NCBI GenBank assembly: GCA_002424575.1
Contig: DIKN01000088.1
Coordinates: 1-26,606 of the forward strand
From: Acholeplasmataceae bacterium UBA5617
GTDB lineage: Bacteria; Bacillota_I; Bacilli_A; Acholeplasmatales; Acholeplasmataceae
DNA: 26,606 nucleotides
Direction: 5' to 3'
The notes beneath the pieces were generated by a model. It was given only the letters and a program-made list of their open reading frames with translations. It made no database searches and was not told the origin of the DNA. Position numbers and translations under genes: made by a program. Shown piece after piece: positions 1 to 8,692 of this stretch (positions are counted from its first letter, which is position 1; each line of letters starts with the position of its first letter).

Positions 1-234
1 AACGGGATGTTTACCGATATACTTTAATCCCTGTGTCAAACCGATTGATACAGTGGTTTTGCCTTCTCCTGCAGGTGTTGGATTGATTGCAGTGACAAGA
101 ATTAGTTTGCCATCCTTCTTGCCTTCCAAACGCTTTAAAACCTTTAAATCAATTTTAGCTTTATCAAAACCATAGGGTATGCATTCTTCTTGAGCCACAC
201 CCATCTTCTCACATAACGATATGATTTTTTCCAT
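1..234 (-). CDS. fhs: Formate--tetrahydrofolate ligase, N-terminal part (cut by window edge)
   Basis: The first 78 codons are visible; the rest lies beyond base 1. The enzyme joins formate to tetrahydrofolate using ATP, giving 10-formyl-THF for purine and fMet synthesis in the cytoplasm. The visible part carries the family's ATP-binding loop TAINPTPAGEGKTT at about residues 48-61, followed by SIGLTQGL, which is diagnostic. The ATG at 232-234 follows a good ribosome site (AAAGGGAG, about 5-8 bases upstream). It lies 63 bases downstream of pflA on the same strand and has its own promoter inside the 3' end of pflA. Being next to pyruvate formate-lyase fits use of PFL-derived formate (inference). 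No defect is visible. Confidence 0.93.
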   Translation of the reverse strand, partial: MEKIISLCEKMGVAQEECIPYGFDKAKIDLKVLKRLEGKKDGKLILVTAINPTPAGEGKTTVSIGLTQGLKYIGKHPV

Positions 235-253
235 ATTCTTCTCCCTTTACAAT

Positions 254-280
254 AAAAAAGTACCTTGTTAAAGATACTTT
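254..280 (-). terminator. AU-rich hairpin with U-run between pflA and fhs
   Basis: AAAGTA (257-262) and TACTTT (275-280) are complementary, with an extra inner CTT/AAG pairing. On the minus strand the hairpin runs into six T (254-259). It may be a weak terminator for pflA transcripts. It also lies within the leader expected from the fhs promoter, so it could attenuate fhs. The stem is weak. Confidence 0.35.
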
Positions 281-281
281 C

Positions 282-310
282 ATTATAGCATAGATGTTCA
301 TTTCATCAAA
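282..310 (-). promoter_or_regulatory. Promoter of fhs, inside the 3' end of pflA
   Basis: On the minus strand a TATAAT (282-287) is preceded by TTTGAT/TTGATG (304-310) with a 16-17 base spacer. Transcription would start near 275, leaving a leader of about 40 bases that contains the hairpin at 257-280. Confidence 0.6.
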
Positions 311-1044
311 CGGTAATCCTGCTTCAAGATTTGCTCAGCCCGCTTGATTTCTTCTTCTAAAGGTTCTGGTGTTGTCGCTAAAGGATAGTCCTGACCAAGT
401 TGTTTCCACTTATATATGCCTGAGCGATGATAGGGTAAAACGTCGATTCCAACTACATTTGATAAGCCATCTAAAAACGTTCGCAAGTCGATAAGATCTT
501 CTTCCTTATCGGTTAATCCGGGCACTAGTACATAGCGAATCACGGTTTTAATGCGGTTGACATCAAGAAATTTCGCAAATGCTAAGACTTGTTCATTTCG
601 AGATCCCGTTAATGATTGATGTTTGATTGGATCGATCTGCTTGATGTCGAGAAGAACTAGATCGGTGTATTCCAATAATTCAAGATAGCGTTCATCGCGA
701 GGATTGAATAAAGCGGCGGATGTATCTAAGCAGGTGTGAATGCCTTGGTCCTTTGCTGCATGAAAGAGATCGATTAAAAATCGTAATTGGAGAAGAGGTT
801 CTCCACCACTAACCGTCAGTCCACCTTTTTTATAAAATCGTCCATAAATCGTATAATCGGTGATGACTTCTTCAACTGTCATCAAACGATTGGTACGTGT
901 AGACCACGTATCACGATTATGGCAGTATTGACATTGAAAAGGACACCCTTGAAGAAAGAGGACATAACGTAAACCGGGGCCATCAAAAGTGCCCATCGTT
1001 TCTATCCAATTGATATTACCTTGTGTTTGATTATAAAGCTTCAT
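298..1044 (-). CDS. pflA: Pyruvate formate-lyase activating enzyme (radical SAM)
   Basis: This radical-SAM protein installs the glycyl radical on pyruvate formate-lyase. Counting from the ATG at 1044 (MKLYNQTQ...), the 4Fe-4S cluster motif GCPFQCQYCHNRDTW has its cysteines at 34, 38 and 41. The family signature FDGPGLRYVLFLQG precedes it, and VSGGEPLLQ and LLDIKQ follow. The resulting 248 residues match the usual length of about 245-250. An ATG at 1080 would add 12 basic residues that have no family counterpart and has no clear ribosome site, so I prefer 1044; an AGAGG lies 18 bases upstream, which is far, and the choice is not certain. The start overlaps the end of pflB by 14 bases, so the two genes are translationally coupled. 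The gene ends in TGA. Confidence 0.93.
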   Translation of the reverse strand: MKLYNQTQGNINWIETMGTFDGPGLRYVLFLQGCPFQCQYCHNRDTWSTRTNRLMTVEEVITDYTIYGRFYKKGGLTVSGGEPLLQLRFLIDLFHAAKDQGIHTCLDTSAALFNPRDERYLELLEYTDLVLLDIKQIDPIKHQSLTGSRNEQVLAFAKFLDVNRIKTVIRYVLVPGLTDKEEDLIDLRTFLDGLSNVVGIDVLPYHRSGIYKWKQLGQDYPLATTPEPLEEEIKRAEQILKQDYRLMK

Positions 1045-3292
1045 GGAATGTTCTTGAAATAACCTCTTTTTTCTGTTCATCTGTCAAATTTGCGAAATTG
1101 ACAGCATATCCTGAGACACGAATCGTCAAATTGGGATACTTTTCGGGATTATTGTATGCTTCAATCAATTTTTCGCGATTGAAGATGTTGACATTTAAAT
1201 GATATCCACCACTGATAAAATATCCATCTAAAATATCGACCAAATTTTCAACTTTGATGTCACCTTCATACGTCAACCCATCTGCAGATTCAATCGTTGA
1301 TCCTTTACCTAGAACCTGTGGAATCAGTGTGAATGTATTTGAAATTCCGTCTCGACATGATTCACATGGAATCTTGGATACAGAGAGTAAAGATTTGAGT
1401 GCTCCGGATTTATCTCTGCCATGCATAGGGTTCGCACCGGGAGCAAACGCTTCTCCCTGACGTCTACCATCAGGTGTGTTCCCTGTTTTTTTACCATAGA
1501 CAACATTGGATGTGATGGTTAAGACACTCATAGTTGGCACAGAGTCACGATATGTGTATTGATTTTTAATTTTATCCATAAACTTTTCAACAACCCATAC
1601 AGCGAGTTGATCAACGCGATCATCGTTATTACCATAGCATGGGAAATCCCCTTCGATGTCAAAATCGATCATGAGACCCTTTTCATCATAAATGGGATGC
1701 ACTTTGGCATATTTGATGGCAGATAATGAATCAGCAATCACAGATAGTCCTGCAATACCGGTTGCGAAATTACGCTTGACAAGGGCATCATGAAGTGCCA
1801 TTTGAAGACGTTCGTACGCATATTTATCGTGCATGTAGTGAATGATATTGAGTGCACTTACATACGTTTTAGCAAGCCATTCAAGCATCGCATCAAAACG
1901 TCTGATGACCTCATTAAACTCCAATTGTTCAACGTGCAATACATCGGAGATAGGCCCTACTTGTTCGCCTGTCAATTCATCTTTTCCACCGTTGAGTGCA
2001 TAAAGAAGTGCTTTAGCAAGATTAGCGCGTGCACCAAAAAATTGCATTTCTTTCCCTAAAGTCATCGGCGATACACAGCACGCAATACCATAATCATCGC
2101 CATGTTCTGGACGCATCTGTTCATCGTTTTCGTATTGAATGGAAGAGGTATCAATAGAGACTTTCGCACAAAAGCGTTTGAAGTTTTTAGGTAAGTCATC
2201 GTGCCATAATACTGTGAGATTAGGTTCTGCAGATGTTCCAAGATTATAGAGTGTTTGAAGATAGCGAAATGTGTTTTTTGTAACCCATGAACGTCCATCG
2301 AGGGTAAGACCCGCTAAGGATTCTGTGACCCATGTGGGATCGCCCGTAAAAAGTTCATTATACTCGGGTGTGCGAGCAAAACGAACCATGCGGAGCTTCA
2401 TAATAAAGTGATCAATCATTTCCTGTGCTTCACGTTCATCAATGATGCCAGCTTTTAAATCTCTTTCGATGTAAATATCAAGAAAAGATGCGGTGCGACC
2501 TAAACTCATCGCTGCACCATTTTGTTCTTTAACCGCTGCAAGATAGGCAAAATAGGTCCATTGAATAGCTTCTTGTGCTGTTGTAGCGGGTTCTGAAAGA
2601 TCATATCCATAGGATCTTCCCATGTCTTTAAGCATTTCTAAAGCACGAATTTGTTCTTGAATTTCTTCGCGAAGACGTATATTAAATTCATTCATTGGAT
2701 AACTAAACTTTGTTTTTTCCTTTTTCTTTTCAGCAATTAAAAAATCAATGCCGTAGAGTGCGACACGTCGATAATCTCCGATGATGCGTCCACGTCCGTA
2801 TCCATCGGGTAGACCCGTGATGATACCTGAACGACGTGCACGGCGAATATCTGCGTTATAGACATCAAAGACGCCTTGATTGTGTGTTTTGCGGTATTCC
2901 GTAAAGACTTTATACAGTTCATCATCAATCTTGTAACCATATGCTTCAGCGGCTTTAGTTGCAACCTGAATACCTCCATAAGGATGAAAGGCACGTTTAA
3001 ATGGTTTATCTGTCTGAAGACCCACAATTTTTTCTAACTGTTGATCCATGTATCCCGGACCATGAGAGGTGATGGATGCTACAACATGGGTATCGAGTTC
3101 GATGACTCCACCCTTTTCTTTTTCCTCTTTTAGATAGTTATTAAACATATCATTGAGTTTGATTGTACTTGCGGTTGGACCTTGCAAAAAGGAAGCGTCC
3201 CCCAAGTATTCGGTATAGTTTTGAATCATGAAATCACGAACATCGATTTTGTTCATCCATAATCCTTGTTTAAATCCTTGCCAAGCTTTCAT
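1031..3292 (-). CDS. pflB: Formate C-acetyltransferase (pyruvate formate-lyase)
   Basis: This glycyl-radical enzyme converts pyruvate and CoA to acetyl-CoA and formate, the anaerobic route from pyruvate. It is full length at 753 residues. The catalytic cysteine pair is Cys405-Cys406 in GIACCVSPM, and the radical glycine is Gly728 in RVSGYAVNF near the C terminus. The early block TGLPDGYGRGRIIGDYRR (159-176) is typical of PFL rather than of glycerol or choline glycyl-radical enzymes. The ATG at 3292 has an AGGAGG ribosome site seven bases upstream. pflA follows with a 14-base overlap. The acetyl-CoA could go through PduL (13537-14127) to acetate and ATP, and the formate to Fhs. All residues I checked are present, so it should be active. 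Confidence 0.97.
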   Translation of the reverse strand: MKAWQGFKQGLWMNKIDVRDFMIQNYTEYLGDASFLQGPTASTIKLNDMFNNYLKEEKEKGGVIELDTHVVASITSHGPGYMDQQLEKIVGLQTDKPFKRAFHPYGGIQVATKAAEAYGYKIDDELYKVFTEYRKTHNQGVFDVYNADIRRARRSGIITGLPDGYGRGRIIGDYRRVALYGIDFLIAEKKKEKTKFSYPMNEFNIRLREEIQEQIRALEMLKDMGRSYGYDLSEPATTAQEAIQWTYFAYLAAVKEQNGAAMSLGRTASFLDIYIERDLKAGIIDEREAQEMIDHFIMKLRMVRFARTPEYNELFTGDPTWVTESLAGLTLDGRSWVTKNTFRYLQTLYNLGTSAEPNLTVLWHDDLPKNFKRFCAKVSIDTSSIQYENDEQMRPEHGDDYGIACCVSPMTLGKEMQFFGARANLAKALLYALNGGKDELTGEQVGPISDVLHVEQLEFNEVIRRFDAMLEWLAKTYVSALNIIHYMHDKYAYERLQMALHDALVKRNFATGIAGLSVIADSLSAIKYAKVHPIYDEKGLMIDFDIEGDFPCYGNNDDRVDQLAVWVVEKFMDKIKNQYTYRDSVPTMSVLTITSNVVYGKKTGNTPDGRRQGEAFAPGANPMHGRDKSGALKSLLSVSKIPCESCRDGISNTFTLIPQVLGKGSTIESADGLTYEGDIKVENLVDILDGYFISGGYHLNVNIFNREKLIEAYNNPEKYPNLTIRVSGYAVNFANLTDEQKKEVISRTFHEAL

Positions 3293-3339
3293 GCTGATTC
3301 CTCCTACAATATTTCATAACATACGCTTTAGACAACGCC

Positions 3340-3345
3340 ATTATA
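3340..3345 (-). promoter_or_regulatory. Promoter -10 element for pflB
   Basis: TATAAT on the minus strand lies 48 bases before the pflB ATG. There is no good -35 hexamer at 17 bases (TAGCAT there). The 120 bases upstream, to the terminator at 3480, are AT-rich and hold no clear palindromic operator that I can see. Confidence 0.5.
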
Positions 3346-3459
3346 CTGAAAGTAAAATGAAAATGCTATGAAATCTATAAGGGTTTAAGATGAAAACGTT
3401 TTTGATGATTGATGGTCTATAATGTGTATAAATAGTCTTAAAAAATGTGAAAAATACAT

Positions 3460-3480
3460 AAAAAAGAGGCCGAAGCCTCT
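3460..3480 (-). terminator. Rho-independent terminator after the aminotransferase gene
   Basis: AGAGGC-TTCG-GCCTCT read on the minus strand is a six-base-pair stem with a stable UUCG tetraloop, followed by six T (3460-3465). The first stem base is the first base of the aminotransferase stop codon. It closes the prs-pth-mfd-aminotransferase unit and isolates pflB. Confidence 0.9.
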
Positions 3481-4661
3481 TATAGGTTGAGAATAGATTT
3501 TATCTTTTGTGGAAGTCCTTCAATCTCTTTTAATGACAAACTGCATAAAGCAAAGCGAACGCCACCATTCATCGGTACTGCATAAATATGATGTTCTGCT
3601 AACTTGAGATAGTCTTGATCGGGATCTTTTGTCAGAACGACCGTGTAGAATCCACTTCTAAAGGGGTGCGTCTTTAAGCCTATAGCTTTAGCTTGGGTGA
3701 TAAACGACACGCTTCGCTTTTGAACCAAAGTGTTGATGCGATCAAGATCAACCAAAAAGGCTTTCTTGTTGTCAGCAATTGAAAATTTATTAAATAATTC
3801 AATCGATGCTGTCGGCGTTGCCGACCACGAACCTCTGGCTTCATTGATGTATTGCATGTGGATTTTTTTAGTGCGCTCTTCATCTTTGGTCATCACAATA
3901 GCGGCTCCCAAGCGAAGACCGTAGACGCCGAAGGTTTTTGAGCCAGAGAATGCAAGAATCGTAGTCACATGTTGATCCAATTTTGGAAGCATGGATAGCT
4001 TCTTTCGATTGTTGGTTTCATGCGAAAACTCAAGATAGGCTAAATCATATAGGAAGACGATATCATTCTTCTTCTTTCGATTTAAAATATCTAGAATTCG
4101 ATCAAACTCGTGTTCGGAAAGTGTAAATCCCGTCGGGTTATGACACGGATCATTGATGATGACAATGACACGATGTTGGTTTTTACAGAGTTCATCTAGT
4201 CGATTTTCAAATGATGTGATGTTGAAGGCGTCGCCATCAAACAACGCGTGTTCAAAGACATTGAGTTTCGCGCGATCAGCAAAACGTTCATACTGCCAAC
4301 GTATATCTGAAACAAAAATGGACTCTCCGGGTTTTGAAAAAATGGAGAAGGTTGATGCAATCGCCCCGCTGCCACCGGGTGTTGCACATGCATTGATGAA
4401 AAAATGAGTTTTGAGATTTTCTTCATAAGGACCGAAAACCCATGTGATGAGGTTCTTTTTAAACTGAGCTCCCCCATCAACGGCGGGATAAGGAAAAATG
4501 TCTTCATCGGGAAGATTGCGAATCGCTTTCGACACGATTGGCATGCCACCGATTTTCTTATCCTCGTCATAAAACATACCGATGGATGCGTTAATGACGT
4601 CAGGATATATTTTTGACGCTTCAACCGCATCCTTCGATATTTTTAAAATATCTACTGCCAC
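3480..4661 (-). CDS. PLP-dependent aminotransferase, aspartate/aromatic aminotransferase-like
   Basis: A fold-type I aminotransferase acting in the cytoplasm. Counting from the upstream GTG at 4670, the motifs are NDPCHNPTG (173-181), the PLP-ring Asp209 and Tyr212 in YDLAYLEF, the Schiff-base Lys245 in FSGSKTFGVYGLRLG, and the carboxylate-binding Arg372 in GGVRFAL. The CHNPTG and SKTFG-YG-R-G patterns resemble E. coli AspC/TyrB more than the common Bacillus AspB type, so aspartate or an aromatic amino acid is the likeliest donor; the substrate cannot be fixed from sequence. Start: AGAGGTGATC (4665-4674) nearly matches the full anti-Shine-Dalgarno sequence and sits right for the GTG at 4661, three codons inside the longest frame. 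mfd ends only 17 bases upstream, so the gene is co-transcribed and probably coupled with mfd. A strong terminator follows. Confidence 0.85.
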   Translation of the reverse strand: MAVDILKISKDAVEASKIYPDVINASIGMFYDEDKKIGGMPIVSKAIRNLPDEDIFPYPAVDGGAQFKKNLITWVFGPYEENLKTHFFINACATPGGSGAIASTFSIFSKPGESIFVSDIRWQYERFADRAKLNVFEHALFDGDAFNITSFENRLDELCKNQHRVIVIINDPCHNPTGFTLSEHEFDRILDILNRKKKNDIVFLYDLAYLEFSHETNNRKKLSMLPKLDQHVTTILAFSGSKTFGVYGLRLGAAIVMTKDEERTKKIHMQYINEARGSWSATPTASIELFNKFSIADNKKAFLVDLDRINTLVQKRSVSFITQAKAIGLKTHPFRSGFYTVVLTKDPDQDYLKLAEHHIYAVPMNGGVRFALCSLSLKEIEGLPQKIKSILNL

Positions 4662-4664
4662 ATC

Positions 4665-4674
4665 GATCACCTCT
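4665..4674 (-). promoter_or_regulatory. Extended ribosome binding site selecting a GTG start
   Basis: AGAGGTGATC on the minus strand matches nine of ten bases of the 16S anti-SD complement GGAGGTGATC. It overlaps the GTG at 4670, so that codon cannot be used efficiently, while the GTG at 4661 is eight bases past the AGAGG. Confidence 0.6.
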
Positions 4675-4678
4675 ATAC

Positions 4679-7600
4679 TTAATTATAAATGAAATCATCT
4701 AAAAACAGGTCAAACAAATAGAGCCAGTGCTGCTTTTCATGTTTGGTTACTAGCGTGATGTGAACGTGTCCCTTGAGATAGCCGAGACGCACTTGAGATA
4801 AAAATGCATTTGCTTTTTCAAATAATTTCTTGCCATCAATTTTTTGAGAAGCCTCAAGAGATAAAACGAGTGTTACACGATCGCTTTCCACAATCGTCTT
4901 ATGACCTCCCATTTTGGATGATAACTTTTTAAAGAGTTTTTCATACATGTATAGGAGAAGATCTGGACTTAATTCACCGAAACGATCGGTCAATTCAAGT
5001 TTGAGTTCTTCAATATCTTTCATGTGATTTAATTCTGCAATACGTTTATGAATTTCGATACGTATCGAGTCTTCTGAAATATAATGGGGATCCACATGTC
5101 GCGGTGCATAGATTTCATCAATTTGAGTTTCTTTAGGTTTTTCTAATGAAATACCTGTAATCGCTTCTTCAAGTAACTTCATGTAAAGTTCAATCCCAAC
5201 CGAATCGATGAATCCCGATTGTTCAGAACCCAAAATATCTCCTGCGCCACGGATTGAAAGATCTCTCATCGCAATCTTAAACCCACTGCCTAATGCGGTG
5301 AAATCTTGGATTGCGGATAGTCTTTTTTTCGCTTCATCATTGATGTTTTTGTGTGCATCATAGAGAAGATATGCATAAGCAATGCGATCGCTTCGCCCAA
5401 CACGTCCTCTGATTTGATAGAGCTGTGAGAGCCCGAGTTGATCGGCATCGTGGATGATCAATGTGTTGGTATTCGGTATATCTACACCGGTTTCAATGAT
5501 CGTTGTTGAAACGAGGACATCAAATTGATGATCAATAAAATCAGAAAGTACGCTTTCGAGTTGTTCACGATTCATCTTTCCGTGTGCATGGGTAATGCGC
5601 GCTTCAGGCACTAATTTTTCAAGTCGATGAACCATGCCTTCAATCCCTTGAACCTTATTGAAGAGGTAGAAAATTTGCCCTCCACGTGCTATTTCACGCA
5701 TGATGGCTTCTTTAACGAGTGCTTCTTGTTGTTCAACAACATAGGTTTGAACAGGGTATCTATTTCTTGGGGGTGTTTCAATCATGGATAAATCTTTTAA
5801 CCCCATCATCGACATCTGTAATGTCCTTGGAATGGGGGTTGCTGAAAGGGTTAGCGTATCAACGTTAACTTTGATTTCTCGGATCTTTTCTTTGTGTTCG
5901 ACACCAAAACGTTGTTCTTCGTCGATGATGAGAAGACCTAAATCTTTAAACTTGACATCTTCTGATAACAAACGATGTGTACCGATCACCACATCAACAA
6001 AACCACGTTGAAGATGATCGAGCGTTTCTTTTTGTTTTTTAGGTGTTACAAAGCGTGATAACAGCGCAACGTTGGCACCATATTTTTCGAAACGTTCTTT
6101 AAAGGTGTAATAGTGTTGGCGAGCAAGAACGGTTGTCGGCACCAAATAGAGGACTTGTTTTTGATTCATCACGGCCTTAAAGGCTGCCCGAAGTGCGACC
6201 TCTGTTTTACCAAAACCGACATCACCACAAATCAAGCGATCCATGGGACGTTCGATTTCCATGTCATGTTTGGTGTCGATGATGGCACGTTCTTGATCTC
6301 TTGTGGTCTCATAAGTGAAATCGCGCTCGAATGCGCGCTGCATCTCTGTATCTTGATCAAATGCAAAACCGACACTTTGCTGACGTTCGGCATAGAGTGC
6401 AATCAATCGATCTGATAGATCTTTAATGCGCATTCTCACTTGAGCTTTCGTCTTAGACCATTGTTTTCCACCAAGCTTTGATAATTTTGGATGCATACCA
6501 TCATGGCTAGAGTATTTTAAGACCATATCAATTTGATCCATGGGGACATATAGTGCTTCTTCATTCGCGTAGATGATATGCAAATAATCACGCTTTTCGC
6601 CTGAGAGTTCCATCGTTTTTAAGCCCATGTATTGACCGATACCGTAATCGTAATGAACAACGAAATCACCTGGGGTTAAATCTTCAATGCGTCTAATTTT
6701 TGTTGCTTGATTGAGTACACTGCGATAGCGAATAGCTGGTCTTGACCGAAACGTAAACAGATGCGATTCATCAATGATTAAGACTTTGGGTTCCTTCAGT
6801 AAAAAGGCTCCAAAAAAATTCTGTTCGAGAATATGTAAACCTGGTTCATCGTCCATCGATGTTCGGTAAGTCCACGATAGATGTCTAAAAAAGGTCGATA
6901 GTTCATCCTGATAATGTTTTTGAGTGATGCAAAGATAGATACGATAAGAGGACATATCTTTGAGATCAAGGCTGAGCAATTGTAAATTACCTTGATATTG
7001 ATTGACCGTCCCTATTCCACAATCCACTGCATCATCGGGTGCATTGAAACCAAAATTATCGATGGAAATATATTTTTCTTTAAGGTGATGATCGAGAGGT
7101 ACGCGGAAAGGTATCTTTAAAAAGTGATTCCCATTCATGGTTGATGCATAGGTCAAAAGATCACTTTCTGTCTGATCTTCAACCAATCGCATTTTATGCA
7201 GATCAATAAAATAGCGTTTCGCATCCTTCGCAAAATCAAAGAGCGTTGTCATCTCAGGATTGAAGAATGGCATATAGAGTGAAAGCCCATCGAGTTTACT
7301 GCGCTCTTCAATCCATGCCATATCTTGGTTCAACTTATCCGTTTCACGCTCTGACAAATGCATGGGTTCAAAGAAAGATCGTATCTTTTGAATCGCTTGA
7401 TCTTTCATGTTGTCCGTGTAAAAGAGTTCATACATCGGTGAAATTTCAACCGATTCTACCTCAGCAAACGACCGCTGTGTTTCAACATCAAAGATTTTAA
7501 TTTGATCAATCACATCATCGAAAAAGTCAAGACGGTATGGCTGATCATGATCGAGTGTGAAGACATCGATGATGTGTCCACGATGACTGAATTCTCCAGG

Positions 7601-8092
7601 TTTTTCAACGGTGTAAGCTTTTTGATAGCCACTATAAACCAAGAATTGTACGAGTTTTTCTACATCATATACCATGCCTTTATAAAGCCGTTTAACGCCT
7701 TTTTCGTAATCTTTTGGTGTCAACTGACGTTGTGATAAACCTTGGATGGTCGTCACCACAACATAGGGCTGTCCTGTCATGAGTTGCTTGAGTGTAAATA
7801 AACGTTCACTCTTAAACTCGGGACTGCCTAATGCCATGATGGTGGTGAGTACTTGATCGGCTGGATAAAAGAGAACATCCTCTGCGTCGAGCAATTGCGA
7901 GAGCATATCATAATATTTTTGAGCTTCGTATAAATTGGGGAGTGTGACGACAATGGTGTTTTGATGCAATGCATAATCACCTGCAATGAAGTATGCGTTG
8001 AATGCATCGTTTGATGCTTTAAAAAACGTCTTGGTTGACGTCTTTTCAATCAAATCTTTAATATAAGGTTGCTCAATGAGCCACTTTAACAT
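4679..8092 (-). CDS. mfd: Transcription-repair coupling factor
   Basis: Mfd removes RNA polymerase stalled at DNA lesions and recruits UvrA. At 1137 residues it is a complete Mfd. The N-terminal UvrB-like module (about 1-340) includes EKPGEFSHRGHIIDVF (163-178). The RNA-polymerase interaction domain begins near 473 (PGDFVVHYDYGIGQYMGL). The RecG-like translocase has Walker A GDVGFGKT (623-630), DEEQ (724-727) and SATPIPRT (750-757), followed by GRVGRSDRIAYAYLLY and the C-terminal regulatory TRCF domain. The ATG at 8092 follows AGAGGAG. pth ends 30 bases upstream with a hairpin in the gap, and the aminotransferase follows closely. pth-mfd adjacency is conserved in Bacilli. Confidence 0.97.
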   Translation of the reverse strand: MLKWLIEQPYIKDLIEKTSTKTFFKASNDAFNAYFIAGDYALHQNTIVVTLPNLYEAQKYYDMLSQLLDAEDVLFYPADQVLTTIMALGSPEFKSERLFTLKQLMTGQPYVVVTTIQGLSQRQLTPKDYEKGVKRLYKGMVYDVEKLVQFLVYSGYQKAYTVEKPGEFSHRGHIIDVFTLDHDQPYRLDFFDDVIDQIKIFDVETQRSFAEVESVEISPMYELFYTDNMKDQAIQKIRSFFEPMHLSERETDKLNQDMAWIEERSKLDGLSLYMPFFNPEMTTLFDFAKDAKRYFIDLHKMRLVEDQTESDLLTYASTMNGNHFLKIPFRVPLDHHLKEKYISIDNFGFNAPDDAVDCGIGTVNQYQGNLQLLSLDLKDMSSYRIYLCITQKHYQDELSTFFRHLSWTYRTSMDDEPGLHILEQNFFGAFLLKEPKVLIIDESHLFTFRSRPAIRYRSVLNQATKIRRIEDLTPGDFVVHYDYGIGQYMGLKTMELSGEKRDYLHIIYANEEALYVPMDQIDMVLKYSSHDGMHPKLSKLGGKQWSKTKAQVRMRIKDLSDRLIALYAERQQSVGFAFDQDTEMQRAFERDFTYETTRDQERAIIDTKHDMEIERPMDRLICGDVGFGKTEVALRAAFKAVMNQKQVLYLVPTTVLARQHYYTFKERFEKYGANVALLSRFVTPKKQKETLDHLQRGFVDVVIGTHRLLSEDVKFKDLGLLIIDEEQRFGVEHKEKIREIKVNVDTLTLSATPIPRTLQMSMMGLKDLSMIETPPRNRYPVQTYVVEQQEALVKEAIMREIARGGQIFYLFNKVQGIEGMVHRLEKLVPEARITHAHGKMNREQLESVLSDFIDHQFDVLVSTTIIETGVDIPNTNTLIIHDADQLGLSQLYQIRGRVGRSDRIAYAYLLYDAHKNINDEAKKRLSAIQDFTALGSGFKIAMRDLSIRGAGDILGSEQSGFIDSVGIELYMKLLEEAITGISLEKPKETQIDEIYAPRHVDPHYISEDSIRIEIHKRIAELNHMKDIEELKLELTDRFGELSPDLLLYMYEKLFKKLSSKMGGHKTIVESDRVTLVLSLEASQKIDGKKLFEKANAFLSQVRLGYLKGHVHITLVTKHEKQHWLYLFDLFLDDFIYN

Positions 8093-8111
8093 GATGTCTC
8101 CTCTAGAGAGT

Positions 8112-8134
8112 AAAACCCAAACCTACGTTTGGGT
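8112..8134 (-). terminator. Hairpin overlapping the pth stop codon, upstream of mfd
   Basis: ACCCAAAC (8115-8122) pairs with GTTTGGGT (8127-8134) around a four-base loop. On the minus strand it is followed by TTTTA. The pth stop codon is part of the loop. With only four T it may be a partial terminator, lowering mfd expression relative to prs-pth. Confidence 0.5.
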
Positions 8135-8692
8135 GTTGTACTTGGTCATGATATCGACAAATGGTATACCGCTGACATACATCTCAATTAAGTCTTTTGT
8201 TTGTTGAATGGTGTTATGCAAAACAATCATCTGATCTTGTGTCAACTGTCCTAAAACATATTGATCAAGGGGCATTGAAGGATTGTTATCAATGCCTATT
8301 CTCACACGTTTGAAAGCTTCAGAATGGAGAAGGCCAATGATGTTTCGTAATCCGTTATGCCCACCATGTCCACCAGACTCCCGAAGTCTAAGTTTACCTG
8401 TTTCCAAATTAACATCATCCACGATGACTAAAAGATCGTCAATAGGGATGTCATAAAAATGCATAATCTTGGAGATTGCTTCACCTGATAAATTCATGAA
8501 GGTTGAAGGTTTAGCCAAACAGACCTTCTTACCACCCACATTAAGCAATGCTATTTCAGCATTAAATTTTGCATCAAAACGCGCTTGGACACCTGCGTCT
8601 TTTAAGATGTCATCAATCACCATGAACCCAATGTTGTGACGCGTTTTTTGATATTTTAGTCCTGGATTGCCAAGACCGACAACAAGTTTCAT
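8123..8692 (-). CDS. pth: Peptidyl-tRNA hydrolase
   Basis: Pth cleaves the ester bond of peptidyl-tRNA dropped from ribosomes and recycles the tRNA. The 189 residues are the normal length. The N terminus MKLVVGLGNPGLKY with catalytic His19 (TRHNIGF), Asn9, Asn67 (FMNLSGE), Asp92 (VIVDDV) and Asn113 (GGHGGHNGLRNI) are all present, so it should be active. Its ATG overlaps the TGA of prs by four bases (ATGA), so translation is coupled to prs. The prs-pth-mfd order matches Bacillus, apart from the missing ctc and fin genes. Confidence 0.97.
   Translation of the reverse strand: MKLVVGLGNPGLKYQKTRHNIGFMVIDDILKDAGVQARFDAKFNAEIALLNVGGKKVCLAKPSTFMNLSGEAISKIMHFYDIPIDDLLVIVDDVNLETGKLRLRESGGHGGHNGLRNIIGLLHSEAFKRVRIGIDNNPSMPLDQYVLGQLTQDQMIVLHNTIQQTKDLIEMYVSGIPFVDIMTKYNTQT

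Noticed and set aside
1045..1080. Longer pflA start at 1080
   Set aside because: It adds 12 residues with no family match and has no ribosome site; the ATG at 1044 gives the standard N terminus.
3430..3460. Rex/FNR-type redox operator upstream of pflB
   Set aside because: Only a half-site-like TTTTTCACAT is present, with no symmetric partner.
4196..4630. 144-codon minus-strand open frame
   Set aside because: Out-of-frame shadow of the aminotransferase; no ribosome site and no motif.
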